This document shows, in pieces, positions 33,686 to 42,926 of a stretch of DNA of 64,000 bases. Origin of the DNA: RCIO01 sp035555795 (lineage in GTDB: Bacteria > Pseudomonadota > Alphaproteobacteria > Rhizobiales > Rhizobiaceae); NCBI GenBank assembly GCA_035555795.1, contig DATMGE010000073.1, positions 8,226-72,225 on the forward strand. The letters run 5' to 3'. The notes beneath the pieces were generated by a model. The model had not been told where the DNA came from and did not search any database. It saw nothing but the letters and a program-made list of their open reading frames with translations. Within the stretch, counting starts at the first letter, position 1. Every line of letters begins with the position of its first letter. The translations under genes were made by a program, and so were the position numbers.

Positions 33686-34152
33686 ATGCGTGACATCTCC
33701 ACGCGGCCCGTCAGCCAGTCGACGCGCAACTGCACGGACCTGCCATTGGCCGACAGCGTCAGCACGCCGCCGCAGGAGCGGCCGTCGGGCAGGAAGCGCA
33801 GCGCCCTCACCCCGGCCACCGTGGGGCAGAGGCTGGACGTCATCCAGTCGAGCCCCACGCCTTCGCGCAGGCGCAGCGGATGTTGCGCGCCGGCGGCGGC
33901 AACCTGGCCGCTGCGCGGATCGACGAAGATATCGGCAGGAGCGCGGTTGCGGATCGCCGAAGCACGGCCTTCGCGGAATTGCGCGGCAACCCGCGCCGCC
34001 TCGGCGCGCAGTTCGACATCGGTGAGCCCTACGCGGGGCCGCGGCATCAGCACGAATGCGGCAAGCGACAGCACCGCCAGCGCCAGGACGACGTCCAGCA
34101 GCACCACGCCACGCCGGCGGCGCCGGCTGCTACCTGTTGCCCAGTTGCGCAC
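33682..34152 (-). CDS. gspH: Type II secretion minor pseudopilin GspH, with Asp at +5
   Basis: A 156-residue pseudopilin. The prepilin segment reads RRRRRG-VVLLDVVLALAVLSL: the peptidase glycine is kept, but +1 is Val and the normally invariant Glu at +5 is Asp. The rest matches GspH in length and the region around RVAAQFREGRASAIR. I place the start at a GTG (34152) overlapping the end of gspG by 23 bases, which keeps a short basic leader. An ATG at 34212 would give a long leader inside gspG. Confidence 0.8.
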   Translation of the reverse strand: MRNWATGSSRRRRRGVVLLDVVLALAVLSLAAFVLMPRPRVGLTDVELRAEAARVAAQFREGRASAIRNRAPADIFVDPRSGQVAAAGAQHPLRLREGVGLDWMTSSLCPTVAGVRALRFLPDGRSCGGVLTLSANGRSVQLRVDWLTGRVEMSRI

Positions 34153-34558
34153 TGGCGCCCGTCCCGTCCGGTCCGAGCGTCGAGATCTGGAATGTCCGCC
34201 CGTCGCTGGCATAGCGATATTCCCGCCCCCACGGATCGAGAGGTACGCGATCGCCGCGCAGATAGGGGCCGTTCCAGACCTGCACGCTGGACGGCTTCTG
34301 CATCAGCGCGCCGAGACCCTCATTCTCCACCGGATAGCGCCCCACATCGATGAAGAAGATGTCGAGCGCACTGGAGAAGGCCTCGATTTGCAGCTTTGCC
34401 GCCCGCTCGCGCGAATCGGTCAACTGGCTCAGCACGCGCGGACCGACCAGCGCCGAGATGAGCCCGATGATGGCCAGCACCACGAGCATCTCGACCAGCG
34501 TGAAGCCGGCGCGACGCCGCCGGCGCGTGCGCTTCGACATGAAAACCGGAATATGCAT
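34130..34558 (-). CDS. gspG: Type II secretion major pseudopilin GspG
   Basis: A 142-residue major pseudopilin. A basic leader ends in Ala-Gly, then FTLVEMLVVLAIIGLISALV with Glu at +5. The GspG hallmarks follow: DVGRYPVENEGLGALMQKP, WNGPYLRG and DPWGREYRY with the calcium-site loop. ATG 34558 and ATG 34540 both keep the leader; I use the former. It polymerises into the periplasmic pseudopilus. Gene order F-G-H-I-J is standard. Confidence 0.92.
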   Translation of the reverse strand: MHIPVFMSKRTRRRRRAGFTLVEMLVVLAIIGLISALVGPRVLSQLTDSRERAAKLQIEAFSSALDIFFIDVGRYPVENEGLGALMQKPSSVQVWNGPYLRGDRVPLDPWGREYRYASDGRTFQISTLGPDGTGASAQLGNR

Positions 34559-34579
34559 CTGACGCAAAGCCCCGAAAAC

Positions 34580-35785
34580 CTATCGCACCATATCGTTGAA
34601 CGACATCAGCGTCGACATGATCGATACGATCATGCCACCGATCAGCACGCTGATCAGCGTCACCGCGGCGGGGCCGATAAAGCCCACCAGCCGCGACAGC
34701 GAGCGCTCGAGCCGCAATTCGTAGAATTCCGCCACCTTGTAGGCAAGGCCGGCAAGCTCGCCGCTCTGCTCGCCGATGCGCAGCATGCGCACCGCCAGCG
34801 GCGGCATTTCCAGTATTTCCAGCGCCGCGGAAAAGCGCTGCCCCTGCCGCACCGCATCCGACGCCTGCTCGGCGCGGGCGCGGGCCTTGGCGCCATGGTC
34901 GATCGTGTCGCTGATGAGCCGGATGGCCGTGGGCGCCGTGATGCCCGTCTCCACCATGATGCCCAGCAGGCGCGAAAAGCGCGCTGTGCGGTAGCTGCGC
35001 GCAATATCGGAAATGCCCGGCAAGCGGGTGACGGCGGACATGATCCCCTCGCGCACCGCCGGGCGGCGGAAGGCCAGCAGGCCGCCGAGCAGGATCGCCG
35101 CCGCCAGCCCCATCAGCAGTTCGCCCTCCGAGCGGATGAAGTTCGACAGTCCGAACATGGTTTCCAGCAGCGGATCCTTGCTGCCTGTATTGGCGAGGAT
35201 CGGCTCGAATTGCGGCATGACGCCGATGAGGAAGAAGATCAGCACGGCGCAGGTGCCGGCAAGCAGCACGGCGGGATAACGCAGTGCCTCTCCCATGCGC
35301 GCCGACAGCTTCTCGAAGCGCTGGCGCTCCTCGGCGATGCGCGACAGGAGCATGGGCAGCTTGCCGGAGGTCTCGGCCACTTTCACCATCGCCACCTGGA
35401 ACGGCGGGAAGAGCGCCGGCCAATCCTCCAGCGCCTGGGAGAAGGCGCGCCCGCCGGCCAGTTCGGCACGCAGGCGCGTCACCACCGGCTGGAGGCGGCC
35501 ATTGTCGAATTCGCGCTCCATGATGCCCAGCGCCTCGTCGATGCGGATGCCGGCATTGAGCATGATCGACAGGTCGGCCAGCAGGCGCGTGACCTGGGCT
35601 GCGGAAATGCTGGGCGCGAAGAAGGAGCCACCGCGCTGGCGCTCCGCGCGCCTTTGCTCGACGCTGACAGGAATGAGGCCGCGCTGGTCGAGAAGCCGCA
35701 CGACCTCGTCTGCCGTTGCAGCATCGAGCTGCCCCAGTTCGAGCCGTCCCTCGGCCGTGAGGGCCTTGTAGGAAAACGCGGTCAT
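34580..35785 (-). CDS. gspF: Type II secretion inner-membrane platform protein GspF
   Basis: A 401-residue polytopic protein starting MTAFSYKALTAEGRLELG, the standard GspF opening. Two repeated T2SSF domains follow, with LSIMLNAGIRIDEAL and LGIMVETGITAPTAI at equivalent places and three hydrophobic segments. It is the inner-membrane partner of the GspE ATPase. Its start lies 13 bases after the rgpF-like gene, so that gene probably shares the transcript. Confidence 0.92.
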   Translation of the reverse strand: MTAFSYKALTAEGRLELGQLDAATADEVVRLLDQRGLIPVSVEQRRAERQRGGSFFAPSISAAQVTRLLADLSIMLNAGIRIDEALGIMEREFDNGRLQPVVTRLRAELAGGRAFSQALEDWPALFPPFQVAMVKVAETSGKLPMLLSRIAEERQRFEKLSARMGEALRYPAVLLAGTCAVLIFFLIGVMPQFEPILANTGSKDPLLETMFGLSNFIRSEGELLMGLAAAILLGGLLAFRRPAVREGIMSAVTRLPGISDIARSYRTARFSRLLGIMVETGITAPTAIRLISDTIDHGAKARARAEQASDAVRQGQRFSAALEILEMPPLAVRMLRIGEQSGELAGLAYKVAEFYELRLERSLSRLVGFIGPAAVTLISVLIGGMIVSIMSTLMSFNDMVR

Positions 35786-35798
35786 GCCCGACGCGAGC

Positions 35799-36770
35799 TC
35801 AGATCGATTGCAGATGGCGTGCGATGAGAGTGGTATCGTAGCCCGTTTCCTGGCGCAACAAGGCATCCCATGCGCCGGCGCCGGGGATGGATTGCGGGTT
35901 CTTCTGGATGAGTTCGCGCTTCAGGAAGGGACAGCGGAAATCGCGGATCAGCCAGGCCCAGAAGAAATGGCTCGGATTGAGCGGAATGCCGGCCGCAATG
36001 CGGGCGCGCAGAAAGGCCAGGAATTCCGCCTCCACCTGCGGCAGTTCGAGCAGGTCGATCGCATCGATGCGGCGCGCCACGTCGGCGGCAACCGCATCAT
36101 AGCCGCAGAGCGCGTCGAGCCGCAGCCCGTCCCGCGCCGCAAGCTGCGACAGCCTGATCTCGCCGTTCCGCACCACCCAGGGCTTGTGCGAGACGACCCG
36201 CAGCCTGCGCCAGAAGCGCCGCAGCCGCGGCGAGGCGATGGCCCGCGGGAACATCAGCAGGAAATAGGATTGCAGATGGTATTCGATCTCGCGGCTGTCG
36301 GTGATGCCGAAAATATCCGCGCCGCTCTCCTCCGCCTTCGCGAGCGTCTCGGCAAGCGGAAAGAGCGGACCGTAGACGCTGTCGTTGAGCAGCATGAGCC
36401 GCTCGGGTTCCGGCAGTTTCGCCAGCCGCGCGATACCATCGCGATAGGCTGCGAAATCATGACCGACATTGCGGCGGAGCACGATCTCGCGCACCAGCAT
36501 GCGCAGGGTTGCCAGATGAGCAGGCGCGTCGATGGGCGAGTTGGTGACGAATGTCACCGCATAGCCGTTCTCGCGCAGCTCCAGCAAAGCCTGCAGCACA
36601 TAATCGGCCACAACGCCGCCGGCATTGTAGTGCACATAGACCGCATGGTTCGCTCCGCCGGCCACATCGCCTTGCTCGACGGAGACGACCGCGCGGCGGC
36701 GATCGCCGACGAAGAGCGCCCGCAACGGATCGGCGACTGCGTGAATGCTGCGTTTCAGGCGTTCGAACAT
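35799..36770 (-). CDS. Rhamnan synthesis protein F (RgpF)-like
   Basis: A 323-residue cytosolic protein with features of the RgpF family (PF05045), which takes part in rhamnose-rich polysaccharide synthesis. Visible are AVYVHYNAGGVVADYVLQALLEL near the start, RRNVGHDFAAYRDGIARL, LLNDSVYGPLFPL and ITDSREIEYHLQSYFLLM. These motifs are characteristic of this transferase-like group. The gene sits directly upstream of gspF in the same direction. This links glycan synthesis and secretion in one probable operon. A neighbouring Wzm/Wzt exporter diverges from it. Confidence 0.83.
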   Translation of the reverse strand: MFERLKRSIHAVADPLRALFVGDRRRAVVSVEQGDVAGGANHAVYVHYNAGGVVADYVLQALLELRENGYAVTFVTNSPIDAPAHLATLRMLVREIVLRRNVGHDFAAYRDGIARLAKLPEPERLMLLNDSVYGPLFPLAETLAKAEESGADIFGITDSREIEYHLQSYFLLMFPRAIASPRLRRFWRRLRVVSHKPWVVRNGEIRLSQLAARDGLRLDALCGYDAVAADVARRIDAIDLLELPQVEAEFLAFLRARIAAGIPLNPSHFFWAWLIRDFRCPFLKRELIQKNPQSIPGAGAWDALLRQETGYDTTLIARHLQSI

Positions 36771-36942
36771 CGTCCCGTCGCGTGATCCCGTTGCCCGCAG
36801 TGGGCATTCTGGTCTAGAGCCTGTGCGGGTCGCCCAGGGTCACGATACTCATTCCGCCACTTCCGGCAGCGTTGCAAGAGGGAGGCGGCAGTCGAGCGGA
36901 CAGCCCTTCTTTGGACAGGATCGCCGGACAAGTCACCGACGC

Positions 36943-37779
36943 ATGCAGACGCGAACCACCTCCGACGGCTTGATGCGCGCGAAGATATATGATTCGCGCA
37001 CGCATCGCGGCTATGACGATCTGCGCCGGGCGCTCGCCAATCCGCGGCTGATCTGGTTGCTCGCCTTTCGCGACATCCAGGCGCGCTATCGCCGCTCCAT
37101 GCTCGGCCCTTTCTGGATCACCATCTCCATGACCGGCACGGTGCTGGGCATGTCCTTCGTCTTCTCCACGATCATGAATCGCGGCTATGACGACTACGTG
37201 CCATATCTCGCGGTGGGCATGGCGCTGTGGGCGATGATCTCCGGCATCGTCGCGGAGGGTGCCAACAGCCTCATCCAGGCTGCGGCGATGGTGAAATACA
37301 CCACCCAGCCGCTGGCGACCCACATGTTGCGGCACCAGCTTCACCAGCTCATCTTCTTCGCGCACAATATCGTGCCGGGCCTCGTCCTGTGCCTGCTGCT
37401 GGGAAAGACGGGCCTTGCCGGCATCGCCGCCTCGCTTGCCGGTCTGCTGCTCACCTTCGTCGCGGTTTCGTCGCTCGGCTTCTTCGCCGCGCTCGTTTCC
37501 GTGCGCTTCCGCGACATTCCGCAGATCGCCACCAACCTGATGCAGGTGTTCTTCTTCCTGACGCCGATCATCTGGCCGCTCGCCGCCATCGGCGACCGCA
37601 CCTATGTGCTCGACTACAACCCGTTCTATTCGATGGTCACCATCGTGCGCGAGCCGCTGCTCGGTATCTGGCCGCCAGCGCATGCATGGTTCATCGTCGG
37701 CGGGGTCGCGGTGCTCGGCTGGCTTGCCGTCGCGGTGATCTACGAACGCATCTTCGACCGGCTGTCGAAATGGGTATGA
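36943..37779 (+). CDS. Polysaccharide ABC exporter permease (Wzm/KpsM type)
   Basis: A 278-residue ABC-2 type membrane protein with about six hydrophobic helices. It has the family signatures WLLAFRDIQARYRRSMLGPFW before the first helix and FRDIPQIATNLMQVFFFLTPI in the second half. It is followed after four bases by its ATPase. Such pairs export O-antigen, capsule or teichoic-type chains across the inner membrane. No strong ribosome site precedes ATG 36943; ATG 36973 is possible. Confidence 0.9.
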   Translation: MQTRTTSDGLMRAKIYDSRTHRGYDDLRRALANPRLIWLLAFRDIQARYRRSMLGPFWITISMTGTVLGMSFVFSTIMNRGYDDYVPYLAVGMALWAMISGIVAEGANSLIQAAAMVKYTTQPLATHMLRHQLHQLIFFAHNIVPGLVLCLLLGKTGLAGIAASLAGLLLTFVAVSSLGFFAALVSVRFRDIPQIATNLMQVFFFLTPIIWPLAAIGDRTYVLDYNPFYSMVTIVREPLLGIWPPAHAWFIVGGVAVLGWLAVAVIYERIFDRLSKWV

Positions 37780-37783
37780 CACG

Positions 37784-38584
37784 ATGAGCGGCGCATCGAT
37801 CGAGATCGTCGACGCCACGGTCGACATGCAGGTATTCACGGCGCGCACCGTCTCGCTCAAGAACGCGCTCGGCCGGGCGCTGACCGGCGGCCGCGTCTCG
37901 CAGGGCGACGGCGTACCGACCGTCCGCGCGCTCGACGGGATCAACCTGACGATCGAGGCCGGCGAGCGCGTCGCGCTGATCGGGCACAATGGCGCGGGGA
38001 AGTCGACGCTGCTGCGCTTGATGGCCGGCATCTATCGGCCAACCACGGGCCATGTGCGCGTGGCGGGTTCGATCGGCGCCATGCTCGACACGCAGCTCGG
38101 CATGGACCCCGATTTCACCGGCCGCGAAAACGCGCTACTCATGGCCGCCGCACTCGGGCTCAGCCGCGCCGAAAGCCGGGCGATCATTCCCGGCGTGATC
38201 GAGTTCTGCGGCCTGGGCACCTTCATGGACCTGCCGGTGCGCACCTATTCCAGCGGCATGCTGGCCCGCCTCGCCTTCGGCGTGCACACGGCCGTCAGCC
38301 AGGACGTGATGCTGGTGGACGAGGTGATCGGCGCCGGCGACGCCGCCTTCCACGACAAGGTGCAGGGCCGCCTCGCCGACTTCATGCAAAAGGCGCAGAT
38401 CATGGTGCTGGCCAGCCATTCGGATGGCGTATTGGAGCGATATTGCAATCGCGGCATCGTCATGTCGGCTGGCACCATCGTCCAGGATGCCCCCCTGAAA
38501 GATGCGCTTGACTTCTACCATTGGTGGATCGCCGAAGCCGCAAAGCTTGCCGCCGCTGCGAATTCGCAGGACGAATCAGCCTGA
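37784..38584 (+). CDS. Polysaccharide ABC exporter ATP-binding protein (Wzt/KpsT type)
   Basis: A 266-residue ATPase with Walker A GHNGAGKSTLLRLMAGI, the signature YSSGMLARLAFGV and Walker B VMLVDEVIGAGD. These are the degenerate forms typical of Wzt/RfbB proteins. There is no C-terminal carbohydrate-binding domain, so it is the short type in which chain recognition is not ATPase-encoded. It pairs with the upstream permease to export the surface glycan made by neighbouring genes. Confidence 0.92.
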   Translation: MSGASIEIVDATVDMQVFTARTVSLKNALGRALTGGRVSQGDGVPTVRALDGINLTIEAGERVALIGHNGAGKSTLLRLMAGIYRPTTGHVRVAGSIGAMLDTQLGMDPDFTGRENALLMAAALGLSRAESRAIIPGVIEFCGLGTFMDLPVRTYSSGMLARLAFGVHTAVSQDVMLVDEVIGAGDAAFHDKVQGRLADFMQKAQIMVLASHSDGVLERYCNRGIVMSAGTIVQDAPLKDALDFYHWWIAEAAKLAAAANSQDESA

Positions 38585-38818
38585 ACCTGCCATGGCAAGG
38601 TAAAATCCGGGAAACAGGCATTTGCCGGCGTATTTCATCAGCGTTTGACCTGTTTTCCGTGCCTTATTTGTTCGATTGACTTTGCGTCAGGCCTTGGAAA
38701 TAGTCTGGCTTCAACGGACCGTGTCGCACGCGGAATTTCATGGCGATGCGAGATTGCGATGGGGCGATCAACTCCACGGTCCGGAGGCAACTTAAGGACT
38801 TTTTCGGGGAGACCCCAC

Positions 38819-41578
38819 ATGCGAACTCTTCTGGCGTACGGCCACAAACGTGCCGTTCGGACGGCCGCTGCTGCGATTCTCGCACTGGCAGCCGCAAGCT
38901 ATTCGGCCTCGACGGCGCTTGCCGCCGACTCGCCCCTTTCAGCGGGCGCGCAGAGCAAGATCGTCGATACAGGCTCATCATGGGCCTCGGCCTTCGCGAC
39001 GCCTGGTGCGAAGCTTCCGGTGATTGTCGAATTCGCCATGCCGGAACTGCCGGCCATGCCGGCGACAGCCAGCGAAGGTGACCGCGACAAGGCGCATATT
39101 GCCGCCGTGCGCGCGGTGCAGGAAAAGATTCTCGCAGGCGTCCTCGGCAGCGGCCCGGCATCGATTTCGGTGGCCCAGTCCTCCGACGACGTGAACCTCA
39201 AGCTGATGCCGTTCTCGCCGCAGTTTGCGATGAATGTGTCGGCTGACGAACTCGAAAAGATCGCCGCCGACCCGTCGGTCGTGAAGATCTATGAAGACGA
39301 GGCCGTGCCGCCGCTGCTGGACCAGTCGGTTCCGCTCATCGGCATGACCAATGCCTATGCCCAGGGTGCGACCGGCAACGGCTACCGCGTGGCGGTGCTC
39401 GACACCGGCGCACGACGCGCGCATGAGTTCCTCAATACGCGGGTTACGAACGAGGCCTGTTTCAACACCACCAATGCGGGTCAGGGCTCGACCAGCCGTT
39501 GTCCGGGGGGTGCAAGCTCGTCTACGGCGACGGGCTCCGGTGAGGATTGCAATTCCACGCCTGTCTATGGCTGTGGCCACGGCACCCATGTCTCCGGCAC
39601 GGCTGCCGGTTTCAATTCCAACCGGCAGGCCGGCGAGCCCGCGCACGGCGTCGCACGCGACGGCCGCATCCTGGCGATCAACGTCTTCTCACGCTTCGCG
39701 CAGTCGGCATGCGGTTCGCTGCCGGCCGGCTATAATGGCTGCGTCCTGGCTTACACGTCAGATCAGGTCGCCGCGCTTAACTATGTCTATTCGGTTCGCG
39801 CCACGCTCAATATCGCGTCGGTCAATATGAGCCTTGGCGGAGGTCAGTATTTCTCGGCTTGCGATTCATCGGCGTCGCAGACCTCCATCATCAACACGTT
39901 GCGCGCGAGCAATGTCGCGGTGGTCATCGCAGCCGGCAATGACGGTTTCGATAGTTCGGTCGGTTCGCCGGGCTGCATCAGCGGCGCCATCACCGTCGCC
40001 TCGTCCACGAAGTCCGACATCCGCTCCAGCTTCTCCAATTGGGGCAGCCTGATCGACGTCGTGGCGCCGGGATCGAGCATTAACGCATCCTACACCAACA
40101 ATGGCAATATCGGCTATTCCTCGCTGAACGGCACGTCCATGGCCACGCCGCATGTGGCCGGTGTCTGGGCCGCGCTGCGCAGCCGCGTGCCGACCGCCAC
40201 GGTTAGCCAGATCGAGAACGCGCTGAAGAGCACGGGGCTCAATATCTCGTCCGCCGGCTATACCAAGCCGCGTGTGCGGGTGGACCTCGCATTGGCGCAA
40301 CTTACCGGCACGCCTCCTCCCGTCACCAATGACAACTTCGCCAACCGCATCGCGATCACGCCACCGACGACGACTAGTGGCAACGTTACGGTGACCGGCA
40401 ATAATGCCGGCTTCACCAAGGAAGCTGGCGAACCCAATCATGCGGGCTGGAGCAATGCGACGACCAGTGGCTGGTGGCGCTACACGCCCGCCAGTTCCGG
40501 CCAAGTCACCGTCTCCACGGCAGGCTCAAGCTTTGACACGGTCCTCGGCGTCTACACCGGAAGCTCGGTCGCTGCACTTACCACGATTGTGTCGGGCGAC
40601 GATTTCGGCGGCACACTGCAATCGCAGGTGACATTCACCGCAACGGCAGGTGTTCAGTATCAGATTGCCGTCGCGGGCTACAATGCCGCGAGCGGTAGCA
40701 TCAGCCTGCGCGTCACCGGCGGCGGTGGCTCGGTCACGCCGACCACGGCACGCCTCGTCGCCGCGATCACGCCGGTTGCACGGCGCGGCGTGGTGGGCGG
40801 CGCGCCGATCACCGCCTTCGCCACGGTGATCAGCCCCGCAGACAGCACCGTCACCGCGACGGGCTGCACCATTGCAAAGCCTGCCGGTAGCCAGCCCTAC
40901 AACTTCGCCTATGCCGAACGCCTGCTGCCCAGCACCGGGCTTGGCACTACCAATGCGCCGTTCACGCTGACACCGGGCCAGGCGCGCCACTTCCTGCTCG
41001 CCTACACCCCCACGGCGGCCATGTCGGCCAACCTGCTGATGGTGTTCGACTGCGCCAACACTGCGCCGGCGCCGACATCGCTGGGGCTGAACTCGTTCAA
41101 CCTCGTCGCTACAACCGCGGCCGGCGCCGATATTCTGGCAACTGCGGTCACCGCGACCAATGACGGCATCCTACGCATTCCCGCCACTACCGGCGGCGGC
41201 AATGCCGCGGCCATGGCGGCGCTGAACATCGGCACCACGGCAACCGTCAATGCCCGTATCTCGTCGGTGGCGATCGGCTCCTCGGCGGCGGCGCTGCCGG
41301 TGGGCCTGCTGATGTGCCGGACCAATCCGACCACCGGCGCATGCCTGGCAACGCCGACGGCCAGCCCGATCGCCTTCAGTGCCACGGCAAACGAGCTGTT
41401 CACCTTCGGCGCCTTCGTCAACTATCAGGGCACGGCGCTGCCGCTCGACCCGGCCACCCGCCGCGTCTACATCCACTTCGACCAGGCCGGCACCAGCGTC
41501 GGTTCGGCCAGCGTCGCGGTCATGACGGTGGCTCCGGGAAGCAGTCAGAACGCGACAAAGTCCGCAGCTCTCGATTGA
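38819..41578 (+). CDS. Secreted subtilisin-like serine protease (S8) with propeptide and C-terminal domains
   Basis: A 919-residue exported protease. A signal peptide with an extended basic start ends near STALAAD (residue 36). Residues about 65-165 form an I9-like propeptide. The catalytic domain has Asp195 (AVLDTGARRAHE), His254 (GCGHGTHVSGTAAGF) and Ser440 (LNGTSMATPHVAGVW). After it, about residues 500-640 form a beta-rich domain resembling the pre-peptidase C-terminal type (DNFANRIAI to ISLRVTGG). A further 270-residue beta-rich region has no clear family. GGGGAG before ATG 38819 fixes the start. The surrounding T2SS genes make it the prime substrate candidate; its target is unknown. Confidence 0.9.
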   Translation: MRTLLAYGHKRAVRTAAAAILALAAASYSASTALAADSPLSAGAQSKIVDTGSSWASAFATPGAKLPVIVEFAMPELPAMPATASEGDRDKAHIAAVRAVQEKILAGVLGSGPASISVAQSSDDVNLKLMPFSPQFAMNVSADELEKIAADPSVVKIYEDEAVPPLLDQSVPLIGMTNAYAQGATGNGYRVAVLDTGARRAHEFLNTRVTNEACFNTTNAGQGSTSRCPGGASSSTATGSGEDCNSTPVYGCGHGTHVSGTAAGFNSNRQAGEPAHGVARDGRILAINVFSRFAQSACGSLPAGYNGCVLAYTSDQVAALNYVYSVRATLNIASVNMSLGGGQYFSACDSSASQTSIINTLRASNVAVVIAAGNDGFDSSVGSPGCISGAITVASSTKSDIRSSFSNWGSLIDVVAPGSSINASYTNNGNIGYSSLNGTSMATPHVAGVWAALRSRVPTATVSQIENALKSTGLNISSAGYTKPRVRVDLALAQLTGTPPPVTNDNFANRIAITPPTTTSGNVTVTGNNAGFTKEAGEPNHAGWSNATTSGWWRYTPASSGQVTVSTAGSSFDTVLGVYTGSSVAALTTIVSGDDFGGTLQSQVTFTATAGVQYQIAVAGYNAASGSISLRVTGGGGSVTPTTARLVAAITPVARRGVVGGAPITAFATVISPADSTVTATGCTIAKPAGSQPYNFAYAERLLPSTGLGTTNAPFTLTPGQARHFLLAYTPTAAMSANLLMVFDCANTAPAPTSLGLNSFNLVATTAAGADILATAVTATNDGILRIPATTGGGNAAAMAALNIGTTATVNARISSVAIGSSAAALPVGLLMCRTNPTTGACLATPTASPIAFSATANELFTFGAFVNYQGTALPLDPATRRVYIHFDQAGTSVGSASVAVMTVAPGSSQNATKSAALD

Positions 41579-41598
41579 GCGATCGACAGGGCTCTCAG

Positions 41599-41628
41599 GA
41601 GGCGGCCTTCGGGCCGCCTCTTTCATTT
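41599..41628 (+). terminator. Rho-independent terminator after the S8 protease gene
   Basis: A 9-bp GC-rich stem (GAGGCGGCC/GGCCGCCTC) with a TTCG loop, followed by TTTCATTT, begins 20 bases after the stop codon. Confidence 0.85.
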
Positions 41629-41748
41629 AAACGGCGGACGCTCGGCACGGCAGCGCCACAACGCTTGCGAAAGCGCGTTTCACCTGCTTACTGACCAGCG
41701 CGGCGGCATTTCCGTCGTATCCGACCTAACCAAGCGACAGGACACACA

Positions 41749-42834
41749 ATGGATCGCCGCGAACTCTTGCTGTCGATGTTCGACGCGAGCGGCTTTGGAC
41801 TCGAAGTGGGGCCGAGCTACAGCCCGCTGCTGCCCAAGCGTCTCGGCTATAATGTCGAGACAGTCGACCATGCCGACGCAGAGAAATTGCGGCAGAAGTA
41901 CAAAAGCGACGGCAATGTCGATGCGAGCAATATCGAAGAGGTGGATTACGTTTCCGACGGTGGCAGCCTCGTCGAACTGATCGGCCAGACCGGACGTTAC
42001 GACTATATCTTCGCCTCCCACGTCATCGAGCACGTCACCGACGTGGTCCGTTTCCTGAGCGATTGCGAGCGGCTGCTGAAGCCCGACGGCGTGCTGGTCC
42101 TGGCCGTGCCGGACAAGCGCTTCTGCTTCGACGTCCTGCGCCCGATCTCCACCGTCGGTTCGGCCATCCAGACCTATCTGGAGAATCCCAAGCGCCATGC
42201 GCCCGGCATGGTTTTCGACCATGTCAGCCTGGTCAGCCGCAAGAATGGCAATATCGTCTGGCTGGAACCCAACCTCGACGGCATCGACTTCATCCATTCC
42301 ATGAGCGAGGCGAAGGCCGCGCTTGAGCAAGCCCGGACACAGTCGGATTACATCGACATCCACCGCTGGCAATTCACGCCGGAATACTTCCGCTACTTCG
42401 TGCATGTGCTCGCGGAGACCGGCTTTATCGGTCTGCGCGAATCCCGTTTCCACAAGAACGACGCCATCCATCTCCACCTGCACGAGTTCTACATCACGCT
42501 GTCGCGCACAGGCAGCGGACCCGACAAGCCGACGCTCGACCTGCTCAAGGCCGCACACAAGGAACTGCGCGATATTACCGTCGCCGGCCACGCTTCGTCG
42601 CAAATGCCGCGCAATGCCGGCCAGACGGATGTCGAGACGATCCTGGAGGCGCTTCGCGAGGCGCAGTGGCAGTTGAAAGTCGAGCGCGACAACACAGCTG
42701 GCCGGGACGACGAACTGGCGGCGCTCCGCAATGAGCTTGCGATAACGCAGGCGCACAAGGCTGCCGTACTGAATTCCAGCAGTTGGCGTCTCACCGCGCC
42801 GCTACGGCGCCTGAAGGATGCGATGTCGCGCTAG
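41749..42834 (+). CDS. SAM-dependent methyltransferase with C-terminal coiled region
   Basis: A 361-residue protein. The class I methyltransferase core opens with GFGLEVGPSYSPLLPK, continues through a YDYIFASHVIEHVTDVVRFL acidic loop, and has LKPDGVLVLAVPDKRF. The last 80 residues are helical (EALREAQWQLKVERDN) and end NSSSWRLTAPLRRLKD, a tail common in bacterial polysaccharide-modification proteins. It precedes a GT2 gene in the same direction. Likely role is methylating a sugar or a chain terminus of the exported glycan. Confidence 0.85.
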   Translation: MDRRELLLSMFDASGFGLEVGPSYSPLLPKRLGYNVETVDHADAEKLRQKYKSDGNVDASNIEEVDYVSDGGSLVELIGQTGRYDYIFASHVIEHVTDVVRFLSDCERLLKPDGVLVLAVPDKRFCFDVLRPISTVGSAIQTYLENPKRHAPGMVFDHVSLVSRKNGNIVWLEPNLDGIDFIHSMSEAKAALEQARTQSDYIDIHRWQFTPEYFRYFVHVLAETGFIGLRESRFHKNDAIHLHLHEFYITLSRTGSGPDKPTLDLLKAAHKELRDITVAGHASSQMPRNAGQTDVETILEALREAQWQLKVERDNTAGRDDELAALRNELAITQAHKAAVLNSSSWRLTAPLRRLKDAMSR

Positions 42835-42926
42835 ATGCGGGGCACGGCGGATTCTCGCGACCGGTGCGAATAGTATAAGCGAACCGCGGCTCTCATGTGG
42901 CCAGCGCTTTCTGGGGACGAATACGC

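Noticed and set aside
33686..35827. A 713-codon rightward frame opposite gspF-gspH
   Set aside because: It is antisense to pseudopilin and GspF genes with firm signatures and has no homology of its own.
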